Positions 13,053 to 19,988 of a stretch of 24,505 nucleotides of DNA are shown here, one piece after another; positions within the stretch are counted from its first letter, which is position 1, and each line of letters begins with the position of its first letter. Both the position numbers and the translations under genes were made by a program. The DNA comes from Bacteroidales bacterium UBA3630 (GTDB lineage Bacteria; Bacteroidota; Bacteroidia; Bacteroidales; P3): NCBI GenBank assembly GCA_002373995.1, contig DFLB01000032.1, forward strand, positions 67,145 through 91,649. The letters are read 5' to 3'. The notes under the pieces are model-generated. The model was given only the letters and a program-made list of their open reading frames with translations. It did not search any database and had not been told where the DNA came from.

Positions 13053-13604
13053 ATGGAAAGGGAAGAGATTATACGGCAGACGGTGGAGGTGCTGCGCAAT
13101 GGCGGCACGGTGCTCTACCCGACGGACACGATATGGGGCATCGGGTGCGACGCGCGTTGTGCCGAGGCCGTGGAGAAGATTTACGCCATCAAGGAGCGCG
13201 ACCACTCGAAGAGTATGCTTGTTTTAACGGAGGGAGGAGAGTGGAAAGTGGCGAACGGCGAACGGCCTACGACTTACATCTTGCCACGCGAGGTATGGCA
13301 AGGCCGGATGCATCTCGACATCGCCGACAACCTGCCCGCCGCCGACGGGTCGCTGGGCATCCGTGTGCCACGGCATGTGTTCTGCCAGGAGGTGCTGCGA
13401 CGTCTCGGGGCACCGATAGTGAGCACCAGCGCCAACTTCAGCGGCCGTCCGTCGCCACGCTATTATAATGAGATAGAGCTTGCGTTGAAACAGCGGGTCG
13501 ACTATTGCGTGCCGCCGCTGGCCGCATTCTGCTCTGAGGAGACAAGAGGCAGCCGCATCGTCAAGGTGAACGCCGACGGTAGCCAGACGGTCATCCGTCC
13601 CTAA
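13053..13604 (+). CDS. tsaC: L-threonylcarbamoyladenylate synthase, YrdC/Sua5/TsaC family, internally shortened
   Basis: The 183-residue product has the YrdC fold landmarks: GGTVLYPTDTIWGIGCDA near the N-terminus, KERDHSKSMLVL, GSLGIRVPRH, and the STSANFSG loop. It makes threonylcarbamoyl-AMP from threonine, bicarbonate and ATP for the t6A37 modification of ANN-decoding tRNAs. Between SMLVL and the RPTTYIL strand only about ten residues occur, where homologues I recall have 24 or more, so one helix is largely lost. The DNA there contains GGCGAAC in tandem (13250-13263). The reading frame stays intact. Its TAA stop overlaps the TAG stop of the convergent radical SAM gene. The family is certain; full activity is not. 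Confidence 0.9.
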   Translation: MEREEIIRQTVEVLRNGGTVLYPTDTIWGIGCDARCAEAVEKIYAIKERDHSKSMLVLTEGGEWKVANGERPTTYILPREVWQGRMHLDIADNLPAADGSLGIRVPRHVFCQEVLRRLGAPIVSTSANFSGRPSPRYYNEIELALKQRVDYCVPPLAAFCSEETRGSRIVKVNADGSQTVIRP

Positions 13605-14503
13605 GAGCAAATTCTTGTCTGCCTCAGCTGCTCCTTGCGGGCCGAGGGTATAATCTCTTCGTGGTAGAAGTAGTTGACCACCACGGGCGGTTCGCCGTGG
13701 CGTGAGTGCACGCTGTCGTCGTTGCGGACGTAGGGCAGGCCTTCGTCGGCGCAGAAGTGGCGCATGTCGGCGTCGAGCTCGCTCCAGTAGGTGCGGTCGC
13801 GGCGGGTGTAGATGTCGCGATAGAGGGTGTCAAGCTCGGGGTGGTGCTCGTGTGTCCACGTGAGGATGCGCCCTTTGTAGTCGCCACGCAGGTTGAGGTT
13901 CTCGAGCCACACAAGGTTGCACTGTCCCTTGGCGCGACGGATGATGGCCCTCACATCGGTGATGCGGGGAAAGATGGGCGAGATGAAGCAGGTGGTGTCG
14001 ATGCCCGCCTCGTAGAATTGGCGCATGGCCTCCAGCCGGCGTTCGATGCTGACGCCGCGGTCCATCTCGCGGCGGAAGTCTTCGTCCAGCGTGTTGATGC
14101 TCCACGACACGCGGGCTCCGGGGAAGGTCTTGATTAAATCCAGGTCGCGCAGCACGAGGTCGCTCTTGGTCGCTATGCTGATGCGGATGCCGCTGCCCTG
14201 CAGCTGTTCCAGCAGTGCGCGTGTGCGCTTGTATTTGGCTTCGCAGGGTTGGTAGCAGTCCGTAACGGAGCCCAGGAAGGCCTCCTTGCCGGCATAGCGG
14301 CGCGGGTTCTTGATGTCGGGCCACAGCTTCACGTCCACAAAGTCGCCCCACGGCTCGGGATGGTCCGTAAAGCGCTTCATGAACGAGGCGTAGCAGTATT
14401 TGCAGGCGTGGGCGCAGCCCACGTAGGTGTTCACCGAGAAGTCGCTCACCGGCAGGTTGCTCTTCGTCAGCACGCCTTTGGTCTCTATCTCTCTGATTGT
14501 CAT
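13601..14503 (-). CDS. Radical SAM protein, SplB-like family
   Basis: The 300-residue product has the radical SAM cluster motif C-X3-C-X2-C at Cys30, Cys34 and Cys37 (GCAHACKYCYASFMKR). The following barrel includes FLGSVTDCYQPCEAKY and ISIATKSDLVLRDLDL. This pattern is that of the SPL (spore photoproduct lyase)-related group found widely in non-spore-formers, whose substrate is unknown; a link to DNA repair is only inferred from the family name. One member group is carried on conjugative elements, but there is no sign of such an element here. It is the last gene of the DUF3467-phosphopantetheinyl transferase unit (12-base gap) and meets tsaC with overlapping stops. Confidence 0.88.
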   Translation of the reverse strand: MTIREIETKGVLTKSNLPVSDFSVNTYVGCAHACKYCYASFMKRFTDHPEPWGDFVDVKLWPDIKNPRRYAGKEAFLGSVTDCYQPCEAKYKRTRALLEQLQGSGIRISIATKSDLVLRDLDLIKTFPGARVSWSINTLDEDFRREMDRGVSIERRLEAMRQFYEAGIDTTCFISPIFPRITDVRAIIRRAKGQCNLVWLENLNLRGDYKGRILTWTHEHHPELDTLYRDIYTRRDRTYWSELDADMRHFCADEGLPYVRNDDSVHSRHGEPPVVVNYFYHEEIIPSARKEQLRQTRICS

Positions 14504-14515
14504 GCCTTCAATGTG

Positions 14516-15022
14516 CTATTGGTTTTGGGTTTTCGCAGACAGGGCGGCGACGGTGTCGGGCCGGTCGCAGTCGAGGTCGCGCACCACGGTGTCGGTGCCT
14601 TCGAGGGCATGCACCATGCTGCCGAAGCCCTTTATCCCCGTGCCGCGGCATTTGAGGACGGCCTCCTTGCGGGTCCACAGCTGGAGGAAGGCCATCGTGG
14701 GGTCGCCGCTGCGGTGGATGGTCTCCAGTTCGTCGGGGGTGCAGACACGCTGCATGAGGCTGTCGCCGACGCGGCGACGGCTCTCGATGTCGATGCCTAC
14801 AGGACCGTCGCTGCTGACGGCTGCGGCCACCGCCGTGCGGCAATGGCTGAGGCTGATGTGCAGGTCGGGGCGTGCGGGCAGGTAGGGGGCGCCGTGGCTG
14901 TCGTGTTCCACCGCCACGGCGTCACCCACCAGCCGCTGCAGCAACTGGCGCGCCGCCGCGCTCTGTGCAGCGTGTGTGGTCCACTGCCCGTGAGCCACAA
15001 GCCATTGGACCCCAAGGGTCAT
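14516..15022 (-). CDS. 4'-phosphopantetheinyl transferase superfamily protein
   Basis: From the ATG at 15022 the product is 168 residues. It has the Sfp/AcpT motifs GIDIE (76-80, Mg2+ and CoA binding) and LWTRKEAVLK (115-124), plus the earlier HISLSHC strand (55-61). It loads the phosphopantetheine arm of CoA onto acyl or peptidyl carrier proteins in the cytoplasm. The start codon overlaps the TGA stop of the DUF3467 gene (ATGA), which fixes the start and suggests translational coupling. It is shorter than Sfp (about 220) and near the lower end of the family. No carrier-protein gene is nearby. Longer upstream readings of the same frame are low-complexity shadow and are rejected. Confidence 0.9.
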   Translation of the reverse strand: MTLGVQWLVAHGQWTTHAAQSAAARQLLQRLVGDAVAVEHDSHGAPYLPARPDLHISLSHCRTAVAAAVSSDGPVGIDIESRRRVGDSLMQRVCTPDELETIHRSGDPTMAFLQLWTRKEAVLKCRGTGIKGFGSMVHALEGTDTVVRDLDCDRPDTVAALSAKTQNQ

Positions 15023-15333
15023 GCCTTGCCGAGGATGTCGTAGGGGGCCGTGTCGCCGGCCATCGGCATGCGGGGCTCCTCGATGGTGCCGAACTGCTGC
15101 TCGTACTTGCGTATGTTGTCGTTCAACGCGGCCAGGGTGCGCTTGGCATGGATGGGGTTGAGGATGATGCGCTGGCGCACGGCGGCACCGTCGATGCCGG
15201 GCAGTATCTGCGCAAAGTCGAGGACAATCTCGGTGGGGGTGTGGCTGATGACGGCGAGGTTGCTGTAGGTGCCCTGCGCCACCTCGGGGCTGATGTTCAG
15301 CTTGAGGCTCTGCTGTTGTTCTTTGTTTGCCAT
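15019..15333 (-). CDS. DUF3467 protein
   Basis: The 104-residue product has the DUF3467 pattern (LKLNISPEVAQGTYSNLAVISHTPTEIVLDFAQILPG ... VRQRIILNPIHAKRTLAALNDNIRKYEQQFGTI). This compact alpha/beta family is common in Bacteroidota and some other bacteria, with no established function that I know of. The ATG at 15333 is chosen because the residues upstream are Arg/Pro/Thr-rich shadow and the family begins here. It is first in a unit with the phosphopantetheinyl transferase (4-base overlap) and the radical SAM gene. No clear TAnnTTTG promoter was seen upstream. Confidence 0.9.
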   Translation of the reverse strand: MANKEQQQSLKLNISPEVAQGTYSNLAVISHTPTEIVLDFAQILPGIDGAAVRQRIILNPIHAKRTLAALNDNIRKYEQQFGTIEEPRMPMAGDTAPYDILGKA

Positions 15334-15832
15334 AGTGATATCGGTTTTTGTAGTGCATAACGCAGAGTGCTCCGTTTTATTGTGCCGGCACCTGCGGCGG
15401 GGGTGCATTTGCCCGTCGCCGGCCGAGCGGCGGGTCGATGGCAGGTGTGTATGGACGGCGCGATGCGTCGTGTGCGATATGTCGCCGGCGCCCTCGGCGC
15501 CCCACCGGTGCCGCTCCGCGCTTGGTCCGCCAAAAGACGGACCATCCTCGGACCACCCTCGGACCATCTCCGGACCGCCCTCGGATGAAGAGCATCTAAT
15601 GTGCTGTAAATTAGCCTTGTGGGTATTATGTGTGAGCCTATTGCGTTGTTTCTCAGTGCCTTGTGTGCTATGCAAGGCGGCGTGGAGCGTTATGCCTGGC
15701 TGGGAAGGAGGGGCCGAGGGAGTGAGGGACAGGGGGTAGGGCAGGGTGGTGGTGATGGTGCTTGCGTCGCGTGCGATATACTTTGTGGCGCTTTTTTTAT
15801 GTCATAATTCCTTGTATATGAAAAAATGTTCG
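15334..15832. other. GC-rich, repeat-rich intergenic region without a credible gene
   Basis: This gap holds no frame with a recognisable protein; the open frames are Arg/Pro/Ala-rich composition artefacts. It contains short GC hairpins (for example GGCGCC 15487-15492 with 15496-15501), an 11-bp repeat array (15539-15582), a G-run cluster (15702-15746), and a 16-bp near-identical direct repeat at 15465-15480 and 15764-15779. It separates two divergent units. Confidence 0.7.
15539..15582. repeat. 11-bp tandem repeat array (GGACCAYCCTC type)
   Basis: Four 11-bp units start at 15539, 15550, 15561 and 15572: GGACCATCCTC, GGACCACCCTC, GGACCATCTCC and GGACCGCCCTC. A degenerate fifth beginning GGATG follows. 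TGGTCCG at 15523-15529 is an inverted copy of the start of unit 1 (CGGACCA, 15538-15544). Confidence 0.93.
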
Positions 15833-15841
15833 TACTTTTGC
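15833..15841 (+). promoter_or_regulatory. -7 element of the small membrane protein-efp promoter
   Basis: TACTTTTGC, with CTTG (15811-15814) as an imperfect -33 element 18 bases upstream. The leader to the ATG at 15864 is only about 16 bases. Confidence 0.75.
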
Positions 15842-15863
15842 ACTTTCAAACAAAGAGCAAAGC

Positions 15864-16124
15864 ATGAGCCACAAAACAGCGATAAAGGTCTACGAGATAG
15901 CCTCCTACGTGTTGATATTGGGCGCCACGGCGCTGTATTTCGTCATGAAGCAGCAGGGGTTGTCCCTGACGATGCTGGTGTTGGCGCTGGCCATATTCTG
16001 CCGCTGGATGATGGACCGTCACCGCTACAAGGCCTGCGACGAGGAGAACGACCAGCTGCGCGACGACCTGCGCCGCCTCACGCTGCTCCTGGCCGAAGAG
16101 AAAAAGAAGAACAATAACAAATAA
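15864..16124 (+). CDS. Small two-helix membrane protein with charged coiled-coil tail
   Basis: The 86-residue product has two hydrophobic helices (about residues 8-28 and 32-48) and then a strongly charged helical tail (residues 55-82, Glu/Asp/Arg/Leu with coiled-coil character) ending in Lys/Asn. I recognise no named family. Both ends are probably cytoplasmic. It lies 13 bases before efp under one promoter, and small membrane proteins of this kind often precede efp in Bacteroidota in my recollection. The coding call rests on promoter position, composition and operon spacing. Confidence 0.8.
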   Translation: MSHKTAIKVYEIASYVLILGATALYFVMKQQGLSLTMLVLALAIFCRWMMDRHRYKACDEENDQLRDDLRRLTLLLAEEKKKNNNK

Positions 16125-16137
16125 ACATTTATCATTT

Positions 16138-16701
16138 ATGGCAACAACCACCGACATCAAAAACGGACTCTGCATCAATTTCAACAACGACATCTACACC
16201 ATCGTCGAGTTCCTCCACGTCAAGCCCGGCAAGGGTGCCGCCTTTGTGCGCACGAAGATGCGCAACGTCAAGACCGGCCGCATGCTGGAGAACACCTTCC
16301 CCAGCGGTGCCAAGATTGACATCGTGCGCGTAGAACGTCGCCCCTACACCTACCTCTACAAGGAGGGCGACATGCATGTCTTCATGCACACGGAGACCTA
16401 CGAGCAGATCTACATCCCCGAGGCTATCATCAACGCGCCGCAGTTCCTCAAGGATGGCCAGTATGTGGAAATCACCGTCGAGGCCGACACCGAGACGCCG
16501 CTCATCTGCGAGCTGCCGCCGTTCATCGAGACCGTGGTGACCTACACCGAGCCCGGTTTTGCCGGCAACACCGCCACCAACGCCATGAAGGATGCCACCG
16601 TGGAGCCCGGCGTGCAGGTGCGCGTGCCGCTGTTCATCAAGGAAGGCGAGCGCATCAAGGTCGACACCCGCACCGGCGAGTATGCCGAGCGCATCAAGTA
16701 A
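16138..16701 (+). CDS. efp: Translation elongation factor P
   Basis: The 187-residue product has the three beta-barrel domains of EF-P. The domain I loop VKPGKGAAF carries the conserved tip Lys32, and the C-terminal signature is VPLFIKEGERIKVDTRTGEY. It enters stalled ribosomes at polyproline stretches. No modification enzyme gene (epmA, ymfI or earP type) is present in the window. Length is normal. It follows the small membrane protein gene by 13 bases and precedes a lipoprotein gene by 28 bases, so it is probably mid-operon. Confidence 0.97.
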   Translation: MATTTDIKNGLCINFNNDIYTIVEFLHVKPGKGAAFVRTKMRNVKTGRMLENTFPSGAKIDIVRVERRPYTYLYKEGDMHVFMHTETYEQIYIPEAIINAPQFLKDGQYVEITVEADTETPLICELPPFIETVVTYTEPGFAGNTATNAMKDATVEPGVQVRVPLFIKEGERIKVDTRTGEYAERIK

Positions 16702-16729
16702 GCTTAGAGTCAAGAAATAAGAATAAGAG

Positions 16730-17722
16730 TTGAAACGACTTGCATTAATTGCAGCCTGCCTGCTGGTGCTGGCAGGCTGCAAACATAAACAACCGGCGGT
16801 TCAGGACACCCATGTGGTGGACTATGCGCAGGTGGCTGTACCCGCGTTTTCGGCCGACAGCGCCTATCGCTATGCCGCCGAGCAGCTGGCTTTTGGCAAC
16901 CGCATCCCGGGCAGCAAGGCCTGGCAGCAGTGTGCCGACTACCTGGCAAGGAAGATGGGGCAGTGGTGCGACACGGTTGTGGTGCAGCAGTTTAGCGCCA
17001 CGCTGTGGGACGGCAGCCGCGTGCCGGGGCGCAACATCATCGCCTCGCTCAACCCGCAGGCTGGCAAGCGTGTGCTGCTGGCGGCGCACTGGGACAGCCG
17101 GCAATGGGCCGACCATGACCCCGACGAGAGCCGGCACGAGCAGCCGGTGCCCGGCGCCAACGACGGCGCTTCGGGCGTGGCGGCGCTGATGGAGATGGCA
17201 CGCACGATGAGTGCCATGCCTCCCTCGGTGGGGATTGATTTTATCTTCTTCGACGTTGAAGACCAGGGTATTCCGGAATGGAGCGATGTCTACGACGACA
17301 ACACCTGGTGCAAGGGTTCGCAGCACTGGGCCCAGAACCGCCATGTGCCCTACTACACGGCGGTCTATGGTGTGCTGTTCGACATGGTGGGCACCGCGGA
17401 ACCGCGTTTCACGAAGGAGCAGGTGAGCCGGTACTATGCCCCCGGGCTGACAGACAAGCTTTGGTCGGCTGCTGCTGCGCTGGGCTACAGCCAGATATTC
17501 GTCAACCTCAACACCGACCCCATCCTCGACGACCACCTCTACGTGAACCAGATAGCCGGTATACCGATGGTGGATATTGTTCAGAACAGCCCAAATATCA
17601 GCTTCTTCCAGCACTGGCACACCACGACGGACGATCTGGATGCCGTCGATGCCGAGAGCCTGAAGATTGTAGCCACGGTGACGATGAAAACGATATACGG
17701 CGACTACCCGCATCAGCCATGA
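16730..17722 (+). CDS. Glutaminyl-peptide cyclotransferase-like lipoprotein, M28 family
   Basis: The 330-residue product starts at TTG 16730, the only start giving the full lipoprotein signal (LVLAGC, lipid Cys17); a stop lies two codons upstream. The body follows bacterial type II glutaminyl cyclases such as that of Porphyromonas gingivalis: FSADSAY, RIPGS, RNIIAS, LLAAHWDSR, GANDGASGV (Asp144), FFDVEDQG (Glu177), NTWCKGSQHWAQNRHV, YAPGL, DDHLYV and HWHTTTDDL (His297). Asp144, Glu177 and His297 are the likely single-zinc ligands. It converts the N-terminal Gln of exported proteins to pyroglutamate in the periplasm. The last base pairs overlap the next start (ATGA), coupling it to the Rieske-like gene. 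Aminopeptidase activity is the alternative. Confidence 0.9.
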   Translation: MKRLALIAACLLVLAGCKHKQPAVQDTHVVDYAQVAVPAFSADSAYRYAAEQLAFGNRIPGSKAWQQCADYLARKMGQWCDTVVVQQFSATLWDGSRVPGRNIIASLNPQAGKRVLLAAHWDSRQWADHDPDESRHEQPVPGANDGASGVAALMEMARTMSAMPPSVGIDFIFFDVEDQGIPEWSDVYDDNTWCKGSQHWAQNRHVPYYTAVYGVLFDMVGTAEPRFTKEQVSRYYAPGLTDKLWSAAAALGYSQIFVNLNTDPILDDHLYVNQIAGIPMVDIVQNSPNISFFQHWHTTTDDLDAVDAESLKIVATVTMKTIYGDYPHQP

Positions 17723-18129
17723 GACGGCTTTGGGTCATATTACCGTTGGTATGTCTGCTGGCCGGCTGCAATCCCGAGCGGTGCAACACCCCTATCGGGC
17801 AAGGTGGAGAGATTGACCTGACGGCGCCCGAGTTCAGCAATCTGTACAACCATGTTGGAGGCACGTTGGTGATCAACTGCGGCTACAAGGGTGTGCTGGT
17901 AAGGTGTGTGGGCTTTTCGGAGTATGTGGCTTTCGAATGTGCTTGTCCGCACGACCATGAAGTGCGCATGGAACCCGACGACCCGCGGGCGGCGGTACTG
18001 TTGACCTGTCCGGCCTGCGGGTCGCGGTTCGAATTGTCATACGGCAACCCGTTGGAGGGTGCCGCGACATCATGTATGCTCTACCAGTACCGCACCGCTC
18101 TCGACGGCTATCGGTTGAGCATCTTTTAG
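17719..18129 (+). CDS. Rieske-like lipoprotein with altered ligand set
   Basis: The 136-residue product has a lipoprotein signal (LLAGC, lipid Cys17). A mostly beta body follows, with CPHDH at 76-80 and CPAC at 97-100, then SRFELSYGNPLEGAA. The layout and spacing match Rieske [2Fe-2S] proteins (C-X-H, about 18 residues, C-X2-H), but the last ligand position is Cys100 instead of His. Extra cysteines occur at 54, 63, 74 and 119. Similar non-canonical Rieske-like lipoproteins occur in Bacteroidota. It is coupled to the glutaminyl cyclase gene by an ATGA overlap. It could hold a 3Cys-1His cluster, bind zinc, or hold no metal. Confidence 0.85.
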   Translation: MRRLWVILPLVCLLAGCNPERCNTPIGQGGEIDLTAPEFSNLYNHVGGTLVINCGYKGVLVRCVGFSEYVAFECACPHDHEVRMEPDDPRAAVLLTCPACGSRFELSYGNPLEGAATSCMLYQYRTALDGYRLSIF

Positions 18130-18139
18130 CAGCAAAGGT

Positions 18140-18640
18140 TTATTTCTTCCACAAAGCATAGACGAGGTAGACCATCAGCGCGGTGATTCCGAGCAGGAGG
18201 AAAGCCGGCAGAATCATGGCTACCAGCAGGATGCCTGCCAGAATGAGCAGCACGCGTGCCGCCATGCGTTTTTCGGGCGTGAGGCCCTGCCAGCGGCGTG
18301 TCGTCTTCTGCCACCATTGGCGCAGCGAACCCATCGGGCGGCCCTGATTGTCAACGGTGTCGGCATGTGTGGTCGGCATCTCTTTGACGTGCACTTTGAG
18401 TGTTTTGGAGCCGCTTTTGCCATTCTTCCAAGCGGTGATGGTCAGCGCGGTGCGTCCTTTTGACCGGTTGAGGCGGAAACGTTTTGTTCCGGCAATGTCG
18501 AGTGGTATCACACTGGCTTTAAAGCCGTTGTCGATGTTCAGTTCCACGCGGTCCGCGCCAGTGCAGTCCCAGCGCACCTCAACGATGTCACCCTCGGTGA
18601 CGGTGGTGCGGTCGATGTCGAAAGTCATTCTTTTCTCCAT
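18140..18640 (-). CDS. Ig-like domain protein with C-terminal membrane segment, no signal peptide
   Basis: From the ATG at 18640 the product is 166 residues. Residues 5-86 have an alternating beta pattern resembling an Ig-like or bacterial surface-sandwich domain (TFDIDRTTVTEGDIVEVRWDCTGADRVELNID). A basic linker (105-127) and a hydrophobic stretch (128-162) that can form one or two helices follow. There is no N-terminal signal peptide, so the Ig-like part may stay in the cytoplasm. A longer in-frame start at 18751 would overlap pgi and add Ser/Thr-rich shadow, so it is rejected. It lies 31 bases after pgi on the same strand. Function is unknown. Confidence 0.78.
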   Translation of the reverse strand: MEKRMTFDIDRTTVTEGDIVEVRWDCTGADRVELNIDNGFKASVIPLDIAGTKRFRLNRSKGRTALTITAWKNGKSGSKTLKVHVKEMPTTHADTVDNQGRPMGSLRQWWQKTTRRWQGLTPEKRMAARVLLILAGILLVAMILPAFLLLGITALMVYLVYALWKK

Positions 18641-18671
18641 AATATCAGAACGCTGCAAATTCTGTGCCAAT

Positions 18672-19988
18672 TCAGAAACCTGGTTTGCCGAGCAGGTGGA
18701 ACATGTTGCGCTTGTACGACTCGACGCCGGGCTGGTCGAAGGGGTTGACACCGAGGGTGTAGCCGCTCACGCCACAGGCAAACTCGAAGAAGTATATCAG
18801 TTGGCCTAAGGTGTATTCATCGACTTTGTCTACAGTGATTTCCACCACCGGAACGCCCCCGTCCACATGCGCTTGGATGGTGCCTTCGGCGGCGCAGTCG
18901 TTGATCTCGGTCAAGTTTCTGTTGGCAAGATAATTGAGTCCGTCGAGGTTTTGATCGTCGCTGGGTACGGAAATCGTGGTGTTGGGATGGCGGACGCGGA
19001 GCATGGTCTCCATCATCAGGCGTTCGCCCTGCTGCATGTATTGGCCCATGGAATGAAGGTCGGTCGTGATGCTCAGGCTATGGGGAAGCAGTCCTTTGTG
19101 CTCTTTGCCCTCGCTTTCGCCATAGAGTTGTTTCCACCATTCGGCCAGGTAGCGCAGGTTGGGTTGGCAGCTGACCAGCATTTCGACCTTGAACCCCTTG
19201 CGGTAGAGCAGGTTGCGGATGGCGGCATATAGAAGGGCGGGGTTGGTGTCCAGGGTGTTGTTGTCGAGGCAGATGGCTCGCATGTCGCGGGCACCTTGCA
19301 GGAGTCTCGAGGTGTCGAAGCCTGCCATCATGATGGGGAATGTGCCCACGGGGGTGAGGACAGAGAAGCGTCCGCCGACATTGTCGGGGATGACGTAAGA
19401 GGGGTAGCCGTTCTGCTTGGCGATGTCGTGCAGGGCACCACGCCGGCCGTCGGTGATGGCCACGATGCGTTGGCGTGCTTCCTCGGAGCCGTATTTCTGT
19501 TCCAGATGGCGTTTCACCAAGCGGAAAGCAACGGCGGGCTCGGTGGTGGTGCCGCTTTTCGAGATGACGCATACGGAATAGTCCACGTGGTCCAGATAGG
19601 CAAGGAGTTGTGTGTAGTAGTCTTCACCGAGTGTGTGTCCGGCATAGATGATGCAGGGTTTGTTTCCGCGCACCTCGGGCATAAGGGCGAACTCTGACTG
19701 CAGGGCCTCGATGACCATTCTTGCTCCGAGGTATGAGCCGCCGATGCCGATTACTACCAGAGCTTGGCTTTTCTTGGAAAGAGTGGCTACATCGTGGGCC
19801 ATTCGGGATAGCTCGTCGCTCACTGTGCCGCTTATGGGCAGATCTACCCATCCGAGGAAATCATTTCCTGCTGCATCCCCTTTCAGGAGGTGCTCACGGG
19901 CGGACAAAACTTCGGGTTGCAGTGCATCCAATTCTTGTTTTGCGGCATGTTGTTGCGTTTGCGTAATGTTTACTTTCAGAGTCTCCAT
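18672..19988 (-). CDS. pgi: Glucose-6-phosphate isomerase
   Basis: The 438-residue product matches the compact bacterial form of Pgi: ALVVIGIGGSYLGARMVIEAL (sugar-phosphate loop), VISKSGTTTEPAVAFR, NVGGRFSVLTPVGTFPI, SLSITTDLHSMGQ, and the C-terminal signature NPFDQPGVESYKRNMFHLL with the catalytic Lys. It interconverts glucose-6-phosphate and fructose-6-phosphate. Length is close to other short-form Pgi (about 440-450). It is first in a two-gene unit with the Ig-like membrane protein. A promoter was not clearly seen in the AT-rich 228-base gap; the best -7-like string is TTAATTTG near 20090. Confidence 0.97.
   Translation of the reverse strand: METLKVNITQTQQHAAKQELDALQPEVLSAREHLLKGDAAGNDFLGWVDLPISGTVSDELSRMAHDVATLSKKSQALVVIGIGGSYLGARMVIEALQSEFALMPEVRGNKPCIIYAGHTLGEDYYTQLLAYLDHVDYSVCVISKSGTTTEPAVAFRLVKRHLEQKYGSEEARQRIVAITDGRRGALHDIAKQNGYPSYVIPDNVGGRFSVLTPVGTFPIMMAGFDTSRLLQGARDMRAICLDNNTLDTNPALLYAAIRNLLYRKGFKVEMLVSCQPNLRYLAEWWKQLYGESEGKEHKGLLPHSLSITTDLHSMGQYMQQGERLMMETMLRVRHPNTTISVPSDDQNLDGLNYLANRNLTEINDCAAEGTIQAHVDGGVPVVEITVDKVDEYTLGQLIYFFEFACGVSGYTLGVNPFDQPGVESYKRNMFHLLGKPGF

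Noticed and set aside
14516..15358. Long minus-strand reading of the phosphopantetheinyl transferase frame (280 codons)
   Set aside because: The first ~112 residues are Arg/His/Pro-rich shadow of the overlapping DUF3467 gene. The family match begins at the ATG at 15022.
15269..15739. Open frames in the gap 15334-15863
   Set aside because: Their products are Arg/Pro/Cys-rich composition artefacts spanning repeat arrays. None has a promoter or a recognisable domain.
17278..17718. Upstream extension of the Rieske-like gene in the same frame
   Set aside because: It overlaps the glutaminyl cyclase and lacks a signal peptide. The ATG at 17719 starts a lipoprotein signal.
18641..18751. N-terminal extension of the Ig-like membrane protein
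   Set aside because: It would overlap the end of pgi and adds only a Ser/Thr-rich out-of-frame reading. The ATG at 18640 gives a clean start.
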